Source: Sporosarcina sp. ANT_H38 (GTDB lineage: Bacteria > Bacillota > Bacilli > Bacillales_A > Planococcaceae). From it: a DNA stretch of 64,000 nucleotides. Position numbers and translations under genes: made by a program. The first letter of the stretch is position 1, and every line of letters begins with the position of its first letter. The stretch covers positions 1,116,001 to 1,180,000 of the forward strand of contig NZ_VOBC01000001.1 of the NCBI RefSeq assembly GCF_008369195.1, in the 5' to 3' direction. The notes below the pieces were generated by a model. The model did no database searches. It was given only the letters and a program-made list of their open reading frames with translations, and had not been told where the DNA came from. Shown here in pieces: positions 42,816 through 51,961 of this stretch.

Positions 42816-43388
42816 GTGAGACCGAAGCTTACAAAAAACAGTAATGTTCAAGAGTTTAAAGACTTTTACTGGTTGAAAGAAGAGCTACAATTATATTGTA
42901 GGGAGAATGGAATAAGTTCAACTGGGTCTAAGATGGAAATTTCAGATAGAATTGAACTATTTCTTCGAACAGGAGAGATAACAAAACCATTGAGAAATTC
43001 AAAAGTTAAGAAGATACTTTACACGCAAAATGAATTGAACCTTGAAACATTCATTACGGAAAATCATCGTTGCAGTCAAAACGTAAGAGCCTTTTTCAAG
43101 ATAGCGATTAATTCTAAATTTCACTTTTCCACTTATATTCAAAACTATATTAAGAAAAATGTAGGAAAGACTTATCGTGATGTTGTAATTGCTTGGTATG
43201 AAGAAGAAGATCGAAAGAAAGCCCCATCGTATAAGAAAAAAATCGGACCTCAATTTGAATACAATCAATTTACGAGTGATTTTTTCGCAGACTCTAAAAA
43301 TAAGGGTAAAAGTCGTCAAGAAGCAATTGATGCCTGGAATCACCTTAAAAAGCTTCCTGGGAGTAACAAATATACATCTGACAAATAG
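42816..43388 (+). CDS. SAP-domain / DUF6434 protein
   Basis: A 190-aa basic protein. An N-terminal SAP-like helix-extension-helix (YWLKEELQLYCRENGISSTG, SKMEISDRIELFL) may bind DNA. The rest is the DUF6434-type domain, with ENHRCSQNVRAFFKIAINSK and a closing SRQEAIDAWNHLKKLPGSNK. Nucleic-acid binding is inferred from the SAP part. I choose GTG 42816 (product MRPKLTKN) because GGGAG lies eight bases upstream; the ATG at 42801 has no site. Confidence 0.8.
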   Translation: MRPKLTKNSNVQEFKDFYWLKEELQLYCRENGISSTGSKMEISDRIELFLRTGEITKPLRNSKVKKILYTQNELNLETFITENHRCSQNVRAFFKIAINSKFHFSTYIQNYIKKNVGKTYRDVVIAWYEEEDRKKAPSYKKKIGPQFEYNQFTSDFFADSKNKGKSRQEAIDAWNHLKKLPGSNKYTSDK

Positions 43389-43850
43389 CCGCTTTTTAGC
43401 TCTTATGAGTATTTGGTTCTATAAGAAAAATGATAGTGGAGAGCTACTTATCACCAATTAATGTTGCGATAATAGGGCTCTTATTACTTACCTAACGATC
43501 AGGCTAGTTCAATAATAAGAAGTGTTTTAAATATCAAATAGTACGCACATCGGTGACAAAATAACGTATCAGTTTTGTAAATTATCGGCTGGGTTTATAT
43601 GCTCTATCTCGCCTACAAAATGGCTACATCAAAACCTACTGTAAACCAGACAACTACTTTTATGTCATACTTTCTTATGCGATTTTTATATCCAAAAATT
43701 GTTATAAATATTTATATTTTCAACCTTTTCTTACAGAACCACCTACGCCAAAGATAACGTCAGGGGATGCTGAAATACCATTATACAATAATGAATGGGT
43801 GAACGCTCAATCACTATTGTGCAGTCATTAAATTTAGGGAGGAATAGCTT
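43389..43850. other. Intergenic region with a decayed lipoprotein-like fragment
   Basis: Mostly stop-rich. A plus-strand frame at about 43734-43831 reads EPPTPKITSGDAEIPLYNNE and WVNAQSLLCSH before a stop. It recalls the N-terminal part of secreted Bacillus proteins that begin with a PPKVxxxSG stretch. It has no start and is probably a relic. Confidence 0.3.
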
Positions 43851-44834
43851 CTGGAAAAATCTAGTGTTATTTTCTTTGAAAGAAAATTTCCAAGTGCAAA
43901 TATGATTCTTATTAAGGATCAGCTTCCGATCCTTATTGATACTGGTTTTGGGAGCGAAGCAGAAGAGACAGAACAACTAATTAAAAAGGTAGGCGTTTCA
44001 CCAGAAGAATTATACCTCATTGTGAATACGCACTATCATAGTGACCATGTAGGAGGCAATTTTCATCTTCAAAAAAATTATGGTGTTAAGATTGCTGCTC
44101 ATAAATGGGAAGCTGATTTAATTAATTCTAATGACATTGAAGCATGTAGTTCAGAATGGTTAGATCAGCCTGTAGAACCTTATCGAGTCGATATAATGCT
44201 CTCAGATAACGATGAGATAAATACAGGTAGCAAAATTTTGAAAGTGCTGCACACACCGGGACATACTTTAGGGCATATTTCTTTATATGAACCTGAAGAA
44301 GAGATATTAATTTGCGGGGATCTCTTTCACAAAAATGATATCGGATGGTTAAATATCTTTCGCGAGGGAATTGGATCTATCCAACGATCTATAGAAAGTT
44401 TGGATCGATTGTCCTTGCTCCGGATTCAAAAGGCATATTCGGGACATGGACCTCAAATGGAGAATCCTCAGGCTTCTATTGATGCAGCAAGGGAGCGTTT
44501 TGAAAAGTGGCTAAGTATACCAGAAAAAGTTTCATGGCATGCTTGCAAGAGGATTTTTTCATTCACATTAATTATTAAAAACGGATTAGCAAAAGAAGAA
44601 ATCGATAACTACCTACTAAACTGTGGTTGGTTCCAAGATTTTGCACGCCACTCTTTTCAGCTTCGACCAGAAGAATTTATTCAAATCCTGATCAATGAAA
44701 TGATTCGTTCCGGTGCAGCAACCTGGCACAATAATCAATTCATCGCTACCGCACCACACCAAGCACCACAAGAAGAATGGATGAATCGGAATACAAAACC
44801 TATAGATTGGAAATCTAGCTATTTTATCATATAA
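43851..44834 (+). CDS. MBL-fold metallo-hydrolase with probable CTG start
   Basis: About 327 aa. Zinc-binding motif THYHSDHVGG, with TPGHTLGH, GDLFH and SGHGP completing the site; a C-terminal helical domain follows. The frame needed for the N-terminal strand (SSVIFFERKFPSANMILIKD) begins upstream of the first ATG (43902). A stop lies at 43845-43847 and the only plausible initiator between is CTG 43851. It stands eight bases after a strong AGGGAGG (43836-43842). A rare CTG start is therefore likely. The substrate is unknown. Confidence 0.8.
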   Translation: MEKSSVIFFERKFPSANMILIKDQLPILIDTGFGSEAEETEQLIKKVGVSPEELYLIVNTHYHSDHVGGNFHLQKNYGVKIAAHKWEADLINSNDIEACSSEWLDQPVEPYRVDIMLSDNDEINTGSKILKVLHTPGHTLGHISLYEPEEEILICGDLFHKNDIGWLNIFREGIGSIQRSIESLDRLSLLRIQKAYSGHGPQMENPQASIDAARERFEKWLSIPEKVSWHACKRIFSFTLIIKNGLAKEEIDNYLLNCGWFQDFARHSFQLRPEEFIQILINEMIRSGAATWHNNQFIATAPHQAPQEEWMNRNTKPIDWKSSYFII

Positions 44835-44992
44835 CTAAAACAAGTATGAAGTGAATTAAAAACAGTGTACCCTATCATATAGCAATGGTCTCTTTTTTGA
44901 AACGAAAAATGATAGTAGAATATTATCGTTAATTATCGTAATATTCTAGTTATTAACCACCATACAGTATACAACTTTTAGGGGTGATTTAT

Positions 44993-45385
44993 ATGACATT
45001 AAAAGTAGGAGATATAATTTCATTTGAACGGACATTTACAGTAAGGGATGTTGAATTGTTTTTGGAGATTTCAGGTGATGAAGGGATTCATCATATTACC
45101 CCAGATGAACAGGGAAGACTTGTAGTTCAAGGGTTATTAACGGCAACTCTACCAACAAAAGTAGGTGGAGATCATAATGTACTAGCTCAAACGATGAATT
45201 TTGAGTTTTTAAGACCAGTGTTCACTGGAGATACAATAATTTGTGAAGTTAAAATTCAAAAATACGAAAGGCAACAGAATAATAAAAATAGAACTGCTTT
45301 AATTGCATCGTTTTTATGTGAAAATCAGAATGGGAAAGAAGTATTGAAAGGGGATTTTTCTGGTATAATACTTTCTTCTCATTAA
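44993..45385 (+). CDS. MaoC-like / hot-dog fold dehydratase-like protein
   Basis: A 130-aa hot-dog protein (VGDIISFERTFTVRDVELFL, then VVQGLLTATLPTKVGGDH). Usual MaoC hydratases have a D..N..H set; here VVQGLL replaces VHG and the catalytic Asp/His pair is not evident. It may therefore bind acyl-CoA without hydrating it. ATG 44993 follows AGGGGTGA. No neighbours share a pathway. Confidence 0.75.
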   Translation: MTLKVGDIISFERTFTVRDVELFLEISGDEGIHHITPDEQGRLVVQGLLTATLPTKVGGDHNVLAQTMNFEFLRPVFTGDTIICEVKIQKYERQQNNKNRTALIASFLCENQNGKEVLKGDFSGIILSSH

Positions 45386-46089
45386 AATAAAACGACAAAC
45401 TGTGCTAAATGGCAACACTAAAAGAAAAACGTTTTTTTATATTTTTTAAAATAGAGTGAATAACGTCAAGTTATTGGTTCAGATTATTTGTTGGTTCAAA
45501 AGACTTATTATTCAGTAATTAAACATTGCAATATACGTTTTCTGGCCTATTAACGGAATAATCTTCACCTAAGCCTACACACATTTTTTTGCGAGTTAAG
45601 AGATAATAGGTGATTCTAAAAATGCTGTGGGCGACAGAAATACAGCACGTTTATACCTTTTCGTGCATCTGTACGCCTACACATTGTTTCAAGTATTTAC
45701 AGAGTGAGCGGCTTCTACTAGACGGACCTTTAATATGTGTGTTCTTTTTTCCTTTTACCAACAGCTTCGTTATGGCAAGGTACTAATCTTGCCCAAGAAC
45801 TTAGATGGGGAGAGCATAGAAATTAAATCCGACATTGGTTCCGATTTCAGCCAAGATTTTTCCAGTAATACGAAGGGACATTCCAGGAATGGAATCCACC
45901 CGTAAAATATCTTCTTGGTGTAGCACTTATTTCGAGGTACATGTATGTCTAATGAGCAGGTTATTTTAACGCTCAATTCCATTATGTGGAAAACGGAATA
46001 AATATAAGGACGTATTTTACATTTATTGAAAATTAATGATATCATAGTTGTAGAGATTGAATATTTCATATATAGAGAGAAGGAATTCA
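45386..46089. other. Intergenic region containing an IS110 relic
   Basis: About 700 bases. The first 380 show nothing beyond short AT-rich stretches; the IS110-like relic described separately occupies roughly 45775-45925. The right end supplies GAGAAGGAAT for the GNAT gene. Confidence 0.45.
45775..45925 (-). mobile_element. IS110-family transposase relic
   Basis: On the minus strand one frame reads SIPGMSLRITGKILAEIGTN and another continues SPSKFLGKIST. Together they match the conserved C-terminal segment of IS110/IS116/IS902 transposases (IPGIGxxTAxxILAEIGD...F.SPxKL). A frameshift separates the two pieces, and neither end nor the catalytic DEDD domain is present. Confidence 0.5.
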
Positions 46090-46863
46090 ATGATTTTTGA
46101 GTTAAGTAAGGATTTGAGAAAAAAGCTTATCCCAATGTTCGATGGTATGGACAGTACTATTATACTTTCATGTCTTCAAGGGCATATGGGAACAACGTGG
46201 GTGGACGATCTTGAAAATCCTACAGTTGCACAAATAACTGTGGGGATATTTGTTTTTTTTGCTGGAAATCCTACTACAAAGACAGCAGAAGAACTTCTGT
46301 GCAATCTGTCAGATTATAATCTTGTTATAGTAAATACAGAGGATTGGAAAAAACAAATCGAAACAGTACATAAAGGTTCAATTGAGAAGTTTCAACGATT
46401 TAAATTTTATAAAAATCCAGAACACCTCAATAAGAGTCACATACAGACCTTATTATCTCCATTACCAGAAGGATATGAACTGAAAAAAATAGATGCGGTG
46501 ATAGCAAAAGAAGCATCTTTGCATGAGTTATCAGAAGATTTTACAACTCAGTTTAATTCTATAGATGATTTTATTAATCTTGGAGTAGGTTTTGTAATTT
46601 TGAATGAGGGACAAGTCGTATGTGGAGCAACATCATTTAGTATTTATGATGATGGAATTGAGATTGAAATTGCTACACATCCTCAACATAGAAGAAAAGG
46701 TTTAGCAACAATAACAGCCTCCGCGTTGATATTAGACTGCCTGGATAGAGGATTCTATCCGAGTTGGGATGCGGCTAATAACGAATCTGTTAAATTAGCT
46801 GAAAAACTCGGCTATATTTTTAAAGAGTCATATGATACGTACTTCATTGAATATGTGAAATAA
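46090..46863 (+). CDS. GNAT acetyltransferase, GNAT_acetyltran (PF12746-like) type
   Basis: A 257-aa protein. The C-terminal GNAT core has the acetyl-CoA loop EIEIATHPQHRRKGLATITA and WDAANNESVKLAEKLGY. The N-terminal half (CLQGHMGTTWVDDLENPTVA, VGIFVFFAGN) is the special domain of this sub-family. The substrate is unknown. ATG 46090 follows GAGAAGGAATT. Confidence 0.85.
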   Translation: MIFELSKDLRKKLIPMFDGMDSTIILSCLQGHMGTTWVDDLENPTVAQITVGIFVFFAGNPTTKTAEELLCNLSDYNLVIVNTEDWKKQIETVHKGSIEKFQRFKFYKNPEHLNKSHIQTLLSPLPEGYELKKIDAVIAKEASLHELSEDFTTQFNSIDDFINLGVGFVILNEGQVVCGATSFSIYDDGIEIEIATHPQHRRKGLATITASALILDCLDRGFYPSWDAANNESVKLAEKLGYIFKESYDTYFIEYVK

Positions 46864-47331
46864 TACCATTCACTTTTATGTGAATTTACTCTGCTCTCAA
46901 AATAGGATGGGTGCTACAATTATGTAGAATTTAGTCGGTTTTTGAATTTCGAATTAATCAACAGTTATAAACGTCTTTGAACCTCATTATCCCGATTTTT
47001 AAACGTAATTAAAAATAACCATAACATTGGTATGCCTTATAATTTACGACTTTATATTTGCATTTTGTTCGTCACCTGATGACTTGAATGTAGAAACATT
47101 TTCTTTACTAAAACAGATGTCTATTGAGAAATAAAACTTATAGAAGAAGTTATTTTCCAACTGTATACTCGGATTGAAAGTTGTATTAGAGTCGATCACA
47201 TGGATTAGAGGACTAACTAAAAGATTAGGAATACTGGGGGAAATTGAGCTAGCAAGGGCTTACTGATTCCACAAAGTACAGCCCCTTATGTCAGAATTTC
47301 AACGACATAAGGGGCTGTACTTGTTCATGTT
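46864..47331. other. Intergenic region, nothing recognised except a terminator
   Basis: About 470 AT-rich bases with no gene-like frame. The strong hairpin at 47275-47323 is listed separately. Confidence 0.4.
47275..47323 (-). terminator. Strong bidirectional hairpin downstream of the recombinase
   Basis: A perfect 19-bp stem (47275-47293 and 47305-47323) with an 11-base loop, just past the recombinase stop. It has few T residues on either side, so it may also be an RNA-stability or recombination-related element. Confidence 0.65.
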
Positions 47332-48480
47332 CTAAATATACTCTCCAAAACCTTCCGATTTCCATGAATGAATCGCATGACGTTCCTTCTCGAAGACCTT
47401 CTCCAAGTAAATCATCGTCGTTTCAATCTTCTCGTGTCCAAGTGATCTCATGATGTCGTATATATCTACTCCATTTAGCTTTGAAATGATCGCAAATGCG
47501 TGTCGGAATACGTGTGGGGTGATTTTCATCGTTTGATCCGATAACTTCAGCTGCTCTAAACTTGTAATCTCCTTTTTCACATACTGCGATAAATACGAGG
47601 GGGAATAAGCTCGTCCTGTATTCGTTGTAAAAAGAGGATCACCCAGTTTAGCTTGTTCTATTGGCAGCAGGCCCCGTGCATGGCGGAAATTCCGTATGCT
47701 ATGTACCACTTTCTCTTTCAGCGGAACATGCCGCCTCTTATTACCTTTCCCCAACACATCAAGATAATAGCCACCTTGAATAGCATCCACTTTTAAGTCT
47801 TTCACCTGCAAGATACAAAACTCTTCATTCCGAATTCCTGTAGTTGTAAGGACATGGATTATCATAAACATGACTGGCTGTTTCATGTCCCTAAACGTAT
47901 TAAGTAGCGTAACGACATCGACTGGACCTAAATCACGATTAGGTCGATCATCTTTTCGAACTGTAGCAATCCTTAGTCCCTGGTGAATCGGTTCCTGGAT
48001 ATAACCAGTGCGATGCAGAAATGCAAAAAAGGCTTTCAGTATCGTCGTTTTCCGTTCAAGTGTGGCGGGAGAGTATGAACCTTTACTAATCACATACGGA
48101 CTTTCAGTTGCTAACCACTCCTGATACTTTCTTAAATGACGCGATTGAAGTGATTTAAACAGAGAACCTTCTATTATATAGGCAACATCTACATCAATTT
48201 CTGTACTGTACGTGAAGAGCTGTTCGATGAAGAGTAGAAGCTCACGCTCATACTCACGAACAGTCCTCTCCGTACGGTCATTTTTTTGGTTCAAGTGGCG
48301 GCGTTCGTAAAGAAACCATTTCATCATGTCCGGATCCGTAAAATCATGAAAAGCCAGTTGTCCTTCTTTCTCAGCCTCATCTAATCGACTTTGAAGAGCA
48401 GGTAAAGTTGCTTGATTTTGTAATTCTATTTTTAAACTATTCATTTGTAACTGTTTGGTATCACTCGTTAAAAAATTCAA
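47332..48480 (-). CDS. Tyrosine recombinase / integrase
   Basis: About 382 aa. The N-terminal SAM-like core-binding domain covers about 60-190. The catalytic domain has all active residues: Arg in TTGIRNEEF, Lys in GKGNKRRHVPL, His and Arg in HVFRHAFA, His in SLGHEKIETT and the nucleophile Tyr in MIYLEKVF. It cuts and rejoins DNA at specific core sites. It is divergent from an HTH protein across a repeat-bearing AT-rich region. It does not sit at an obvious att site with phage genes. The start is uncertain (TTG 48480 or TTG 48510). Confidence 0.9.
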   Translation of the reverse strand: MNFLTSDTKQLQMNSLKIELQNQATLPALQSRLDEAEKEGQLAFHDFTDPDMMKWFLYERRHLNQKNDRTERTVREYERELLLFIEQLFTYSTEIDVDVAYIIEGSLFKSLQSRHLRKYQEWLATESPYVISKGSYSPATLERKTTILKAFFAFLHRTGYIQEPIHQGLRIATVRKDDRPNRDLGPVDVVTLLNTFRDMKQPVMFMIIHVLTTTGIRNEEFCILQVKDLKVDAIQGGYYLDVLGKGNKRRHVPLKEKVVHSIRNFRHARGLLPIEQAKLGDPLFTTNTGRAYSPSYLSQYVKKEITSLEQLKLSDQTMKITPHVFRHAFAIISKLNGVDIYDIMRSLGHEKIETTMIYLEKVFEKERHAIHSWKSEGFGEYI

Positions 48481-48534
48481 TAACCTTAACACTCCTTTTT
48501 CAAAATCCAAAAATTATGTATTATATTGTTTTAG

Positions 48535-48588
48535 AATACAATCAATATTTTTAACCCTATTTTGAACTTTATTAACCACTCTATTTCG
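48535..48588 (+). repeat. Direct repeat R1 upstream of the recombinase
   Basis: Begins AATACAATCAATATTTTTAA and matches 48723-48776 over nearly its whole length of about 54 bases, with only a few differences. Confidence 0.8.
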
Positions 48589-48722
48589 AATAGTATGGTT
48601 AATTGATATTTCAATAAACAAATTTATGGAAATCTCATTTCCAGCAATTTTAGTTCATGTTTTTCAAAAAAACCTAACGCTCATTTTATAAATCGATATG
48701 TAATGGTATTACGATGTTTTGT

Positions 48723-48776
48723 AATACAATCAATATTTTTAACCCTATTTTCAACTTTAATTAACATACTATTTTG
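48723..48776 (+). repeat. Direct repeat R2 upstream of the recombinase
   Basis: Partner of R1, 188 bases away. A third, shorter copy starts at 48915 (AATACAATCATTTTA). Its left flank (TCCAAAAATA...) resembles the left flank of R1. Confidence 0.8.
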
Positions 48777-49389
48777 GATTTCAGCGTAAATCGCTCGGTT
48801 TTAGAAATACATTCTTGTTGCAGGTATTTACAGCTGATATTTTTGAATCTGTAAATAAAAAACAGTTAACACTGTTTTTTATCAATCCAAAAATATTCCT
48901 TTATATAGTTTAATAATACAATCATTTTATAGGTAAGTGCATTTAGTTTCTATCAACATATCCATTCTATCATAAATTTAATCTGATATAAAAAAACAGT
49001 TCCTTTGTTTAGGTTATATATTATTTGTATCTAGAAAGAATGTATTCTAATATGATATGCATTTGCTATTGTAATTTATATACGTTAAACTAGTAGTAAT
49101 AATGTGTAATAATATAATGAGTTACTCTAGTATTTTAGTATCTATTTTATTCATATTAACTATACTTATATTTATAATAGTTAACATTAATGAGATGTAG
49201 TAAAATAGTGTTATCATCCAGATAAATTTAAATTACTATATGAAAACGATCATTTTAAACGCTTAATTTAGTAAAAAAAGCACTATTTATTTGTGTTTTT
49301 ATATAAAAATACTTAGTAAAACGCAATGAAATACGCATGAAATGCCCAGTATTCACATCATATTCATTCGACAGACAGGGGAAATTCAC

Positions 49390-50373
49390 TTGAAAAATTG
49401 GTACACGAGGCAAGAGGTAGCGGACATACTTGGTATTTCTAAGGCTACTGTCTACCACTATGCTAAACAAAAGAAAATCATCAAAATACCAAATCTACAT
49501 CGTCTAATACGCGAAGCTAGGTACAAACAGGAAGAAGTAGATGCGCTTGCGATTGAACGCCAACGCCATCAGCCGTTGGGTCTACGGCCTTCTACACTCG
49601 CTAAGCAGCTGGGCGTCACAACGCAACGTATATACGCCCTAATTCGAGAGACAACTCTACCCGTGGATGAATTGCCAGTTGGCGATGAGCGTACCATCTA
49701 TTCCATCCCTGATGAAACGGCGGCGTGGATCCAACAAGAAATCGAACGAACTGCATCTACGCGCGGGACACGAGTTGAATTTTATGATGCTAAATTTGAC
49801 ATCGTACTTTATCAGCTTTTCCGCACACAACAGGGACAAGATATGCGTGTTTTACGCAACGACAACCAAGAATGGGGGTTCTATTTGCAATCGCGTACAT
49901 GGATACCATTTACGAATGGTATCCATATTTATCAGTATGAGGCGGTGTATCCGATTCATCGTCCCAACAGTAGAGTAAGAGGGTATACAGACTTCTTATT
50001 GCCAAAAGATTTACAAGAATCGTTTGATTTTCTTGATTTCATCTACCAAGTATGGGGGATCGAAAACATCCGCATCCGCGAGCAGGAGACACACATCAAT
50101 CTGTCGATAAAAAGCGGTGTAATCACATTGCCTATAGCGGTACCAGACATTCTTACAGAGAGTATTATCAAGAAATTTCTCGTACTAGGTGATATTGTGT
50201 TCGGAGAAGCTGAGTGGACGCTAATTAGCGGTTATCGGCGTACGACATTTGATTTACCTAACAACCTGCTAGATGAATTACAAGAGATTTCTAAAGAAAA
50301 AGGTCTGTCTATGAGTGAATATGTGGAAGAGGCAGTACGGGAGAAGATTGCAAGAGAAGAAACAATCGAATAA
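49390..50373 (+). CDS. HTH plus ribbon-helix-helix DNA-binding protein
   Basis: A 327-aa protein. It has an N-terminal helix-turn-helix of the excisionase/MerR type (WYTRQEVADILGISKATVYH), then a second HTH (LRPSTLAKQLGVTTQRIYAL). A central unknown domain (about 125-280) follows. The C terminus is a CopG/Arc-like ribbon-helix-helix (TTFDLPNNLLDELQEISKEK, GLSMSEYVEEAVREKIA). Three DNA-binding modules in one protein suggest that it organises DNA or directs the divergent recombinase. The start is TTG 49390 after AGGGGA. A terminator follows. Confidence 0.8.
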   Translation: MKNWYTRQEVADILGISKATVYHYAKQKKIIKIPNLHRLIREARYKQEEVDALAIERQRHQPLGLRPSTLAKQLGVTTQRIYALIRETTLPVDELPVGDERTIYSIPDETAAWIQQEIERTASTRGTRVEFYDAKFDIVLYQLFRTQQGQDMRVLRNDNQEWGFYLQSRTWIPFTNGIHIYQYEAVYPIHRPNSRVRGYTDFLLPKDLQESFDFLDFIYQVWGIENIRIREQETHINLSIKSGVITLPIAVPDILTESIIKKFLVLGDIVFGEAEWTLISGYRRTTFDLPNNLLDELQEISKEKGLSMSEYVEEAVREKIAREETIE

Positions 50374-50392
50374 AGAATGCCTTATTTCCCCA

Positions 50393-50423
50393 AAAAAAGA
50401 GCTGATTTTCAGCTCTTTTTTTG
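50393..50423 (+). terminator. Terminator of the HTH/RHH gene
   Basis: AAAAGAGCTG-ATTT-CAGCTCTTTT hairpin continued by a T-run. Confidence 0.85.
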
Positions 50424-50670
50424 TTGAGCATAAATATTTTGGGGATGTTAATTAGGAAATATATATATTACTCATAATATTATTATGTAAACTAAAGTCG
50501 CTTTTTGAATTATAAATTAATGTTCCATGCATCAATAAAAAACGGAAACTTGTTTTCATGAAGAGGAAAATCACCTAATAAGAGGAATTTCGCTGTTTTT
50601 GTCGAATAATAATGACTTAGGTTCATACAGAACTAGTAGAAAATGATCGTTCATGAAGGGGGAGATTTAT

Positions 50671-51219
50671 ATGTTTACTTATCACATTGATGAAAAAACA
50701 ACATTAAAGATGTTAACTCCACAAGATTCGGAGTCGTTATTTTTGTTAACTGATCAATCGAAAAAGAGTTTAAGAGAGTGGCTGCCATTCATTGAACTTA
50801 CGAAGTCTTCGGCAGATACAGAGGCATTTATAAAGTCAACAATGAAACAATTTAGTGATAATAATGGATTTCAAGCAGGCATTTGGCATAATGAAAAGAT
50901 TGCCGGTGTCATCGGATTTCACAAGATTGATTGGAACAATAAATCGACAAGCATTGGATACTGGTTAGGCAATGGCTATGAAGGCTCGGGACTCATGACT
51001 AAATCCGTTAGTGCTTTTGTGAACCATGCAATTGTTGAGCTGGGCTTAAACCGTGTCGAGATCCGTGCGGCTGTTGAAAATAAGAAGAGTAGAGCGATAC
51101 CTGAGAGGTTGAATTTTACAAAAGAAGGGTGCATTCGCCAAGCGGAATGGCTATATGATCATTATGTTGACCATGTTGTTTATGGCATGCTAGCTGAGGA
51201 TTGGCTTGAAATTGAGTAA
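50671..51219 (+). CDS. RimJ/RimL-type GNAT acetyltransferase
   Basis: A 182-aa protein (IDWNNKSTSIGYWLGNGYEG, then GLMTKSVSAFVNHA) matching the ribosomal-protein or spermidine acetyltransferase-like RimL/YdaF group. It keeps RVEIRAAVENKKSRAIPERL near the C terminus. ATG 50671 follows GGGGGAGAT. It is the first of several acetyltransferase and phosphotransferase genes here. Confidence 0.87.
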   Translation: MFTYHIDEKTTLKMLTPQDSESLFLLTDQSKKSLREWLPFIELTKSSADTEAFIKSTMKQFSDNNGFQAGIWHNEKIAGVIGFHKIDWNNKSTSIGYWLGNGYEGSGLMTKSVSAFVNHAIVELGLNRVEIRAAVENKKSRAIPERLNFTKEGCIRQAEWLYDHYVDHVVYGMLAEDWLEIE

Positions 51220-51498
51220 ACTAAATGCTAAATGGCCAATTACAAAATATACATGGGTAAGTAATATAGTACTAGCAATTCGTTTTGCTCATAATAAAGA
51301 CTCTGAATACGATTCACTTTTAACATGGTATGAAACTCCATTGAGAATAATGGTAACAGGTAGAATTAGTAGTAGGGTCTTAAAGAATAGAGCCCATTCT
51401 TCGGTAGTGCCATAATCAGAATAAATGATCAACAATTCAGAATTAAATTATAGTGAAATCAGATGATTCATAAGTATAATAATTCAGGAGGGAACTAC

Positions 51499-51936
51499 AT
51501 GAGTATTCTAAAAGCAACGGTAAGTGACCTTGATTCTTTAGCCGAGCTTTTTGATTTGTATAGGCTATTTTATCAGCAAAAATCTGATCTAAGCGGTGCA
51601 AGGAAGTTTATCAAAGAAAGGTTACATAACGAGGAGTCGGTCATCTTTATTGCTTATGATGGAAGTGATTCTATTGGTTTTGTACAACTTTATCCGTCAT
51701 TTTCATCGGTAAGTATGAAACGGACATGGGTGCTAAACGATTTGTATGTGAAAGAAAATGGTCGTGGCAAAGGATTTGGCGAGAAATTAATACGAACAGC
51801 GATTGCTTTTGCGGAGGAGACGGATGCAAAAGGAGTTCTGCTTGAGACAGGTAAAGAAAATGTAACAGCTCAAAGTCTTTATGAAAAAATCGGGTTTAAC
51901 AAAGAAACTAATCATTTTTACTTTTTTAGTGTTTAA
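51499..51936 (+). CDS. GNAT family N-acetyltransferase
   Basis: A 145-aa enzyme. The acetyl-CoA loop lies in LYVKENGRGKGFGEKLIRTA and is followed by ETGKENVTAQSLYEKIGF. ATG 51499 follows AGGAGGGAA. Its stop is 26 bases before the start of the APH-like gene, so the two may be co-transcribed. Confidence 0.87.
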   Translation: MSILKATVSDLDSLAELFDLYRLFYQQKSDLSGARKFIKERLHNEESVIFIAYDGSDSIGFVQLYPSFSSVSMKRTWVLNDLYVKENGRGKGFGEKLIRTAIAFAEETDAKGVLLETGKENVTAQSLYEKIGFNKETNHFYFFSV

Positions 51937-51961
51937 TGCTAAATATATGGGGGGGACTAAC

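Larger units (their letters stand above)
48511..49389. other. AT-rich divergent intergenic region with spaced repeats
   Basis: About 880 bases between the recombinase and the HTH protein. A repeat beginning AATACAATCA occurs at 48535, 48723 and 48915, about 190 bases apart. The inverse TGTATTCTA occurs near 49046. Base composition is far more AT-rich than the flanking genes. No ORF with a ribosome binding site is present. Confidence 0.6.

Noticed and set aside
48535..48960. Plasmid iteron origin
   Set aside because: Repeats are far apart (about 190 bases) and no replication protein is encoded; a recombination or regulatory role fits better.
51206..51415. 69-codon ORF after the RimL-type gene
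   Set aside because: It begins inside the preceding gene without a ribosome binding site and shows no family pattern.
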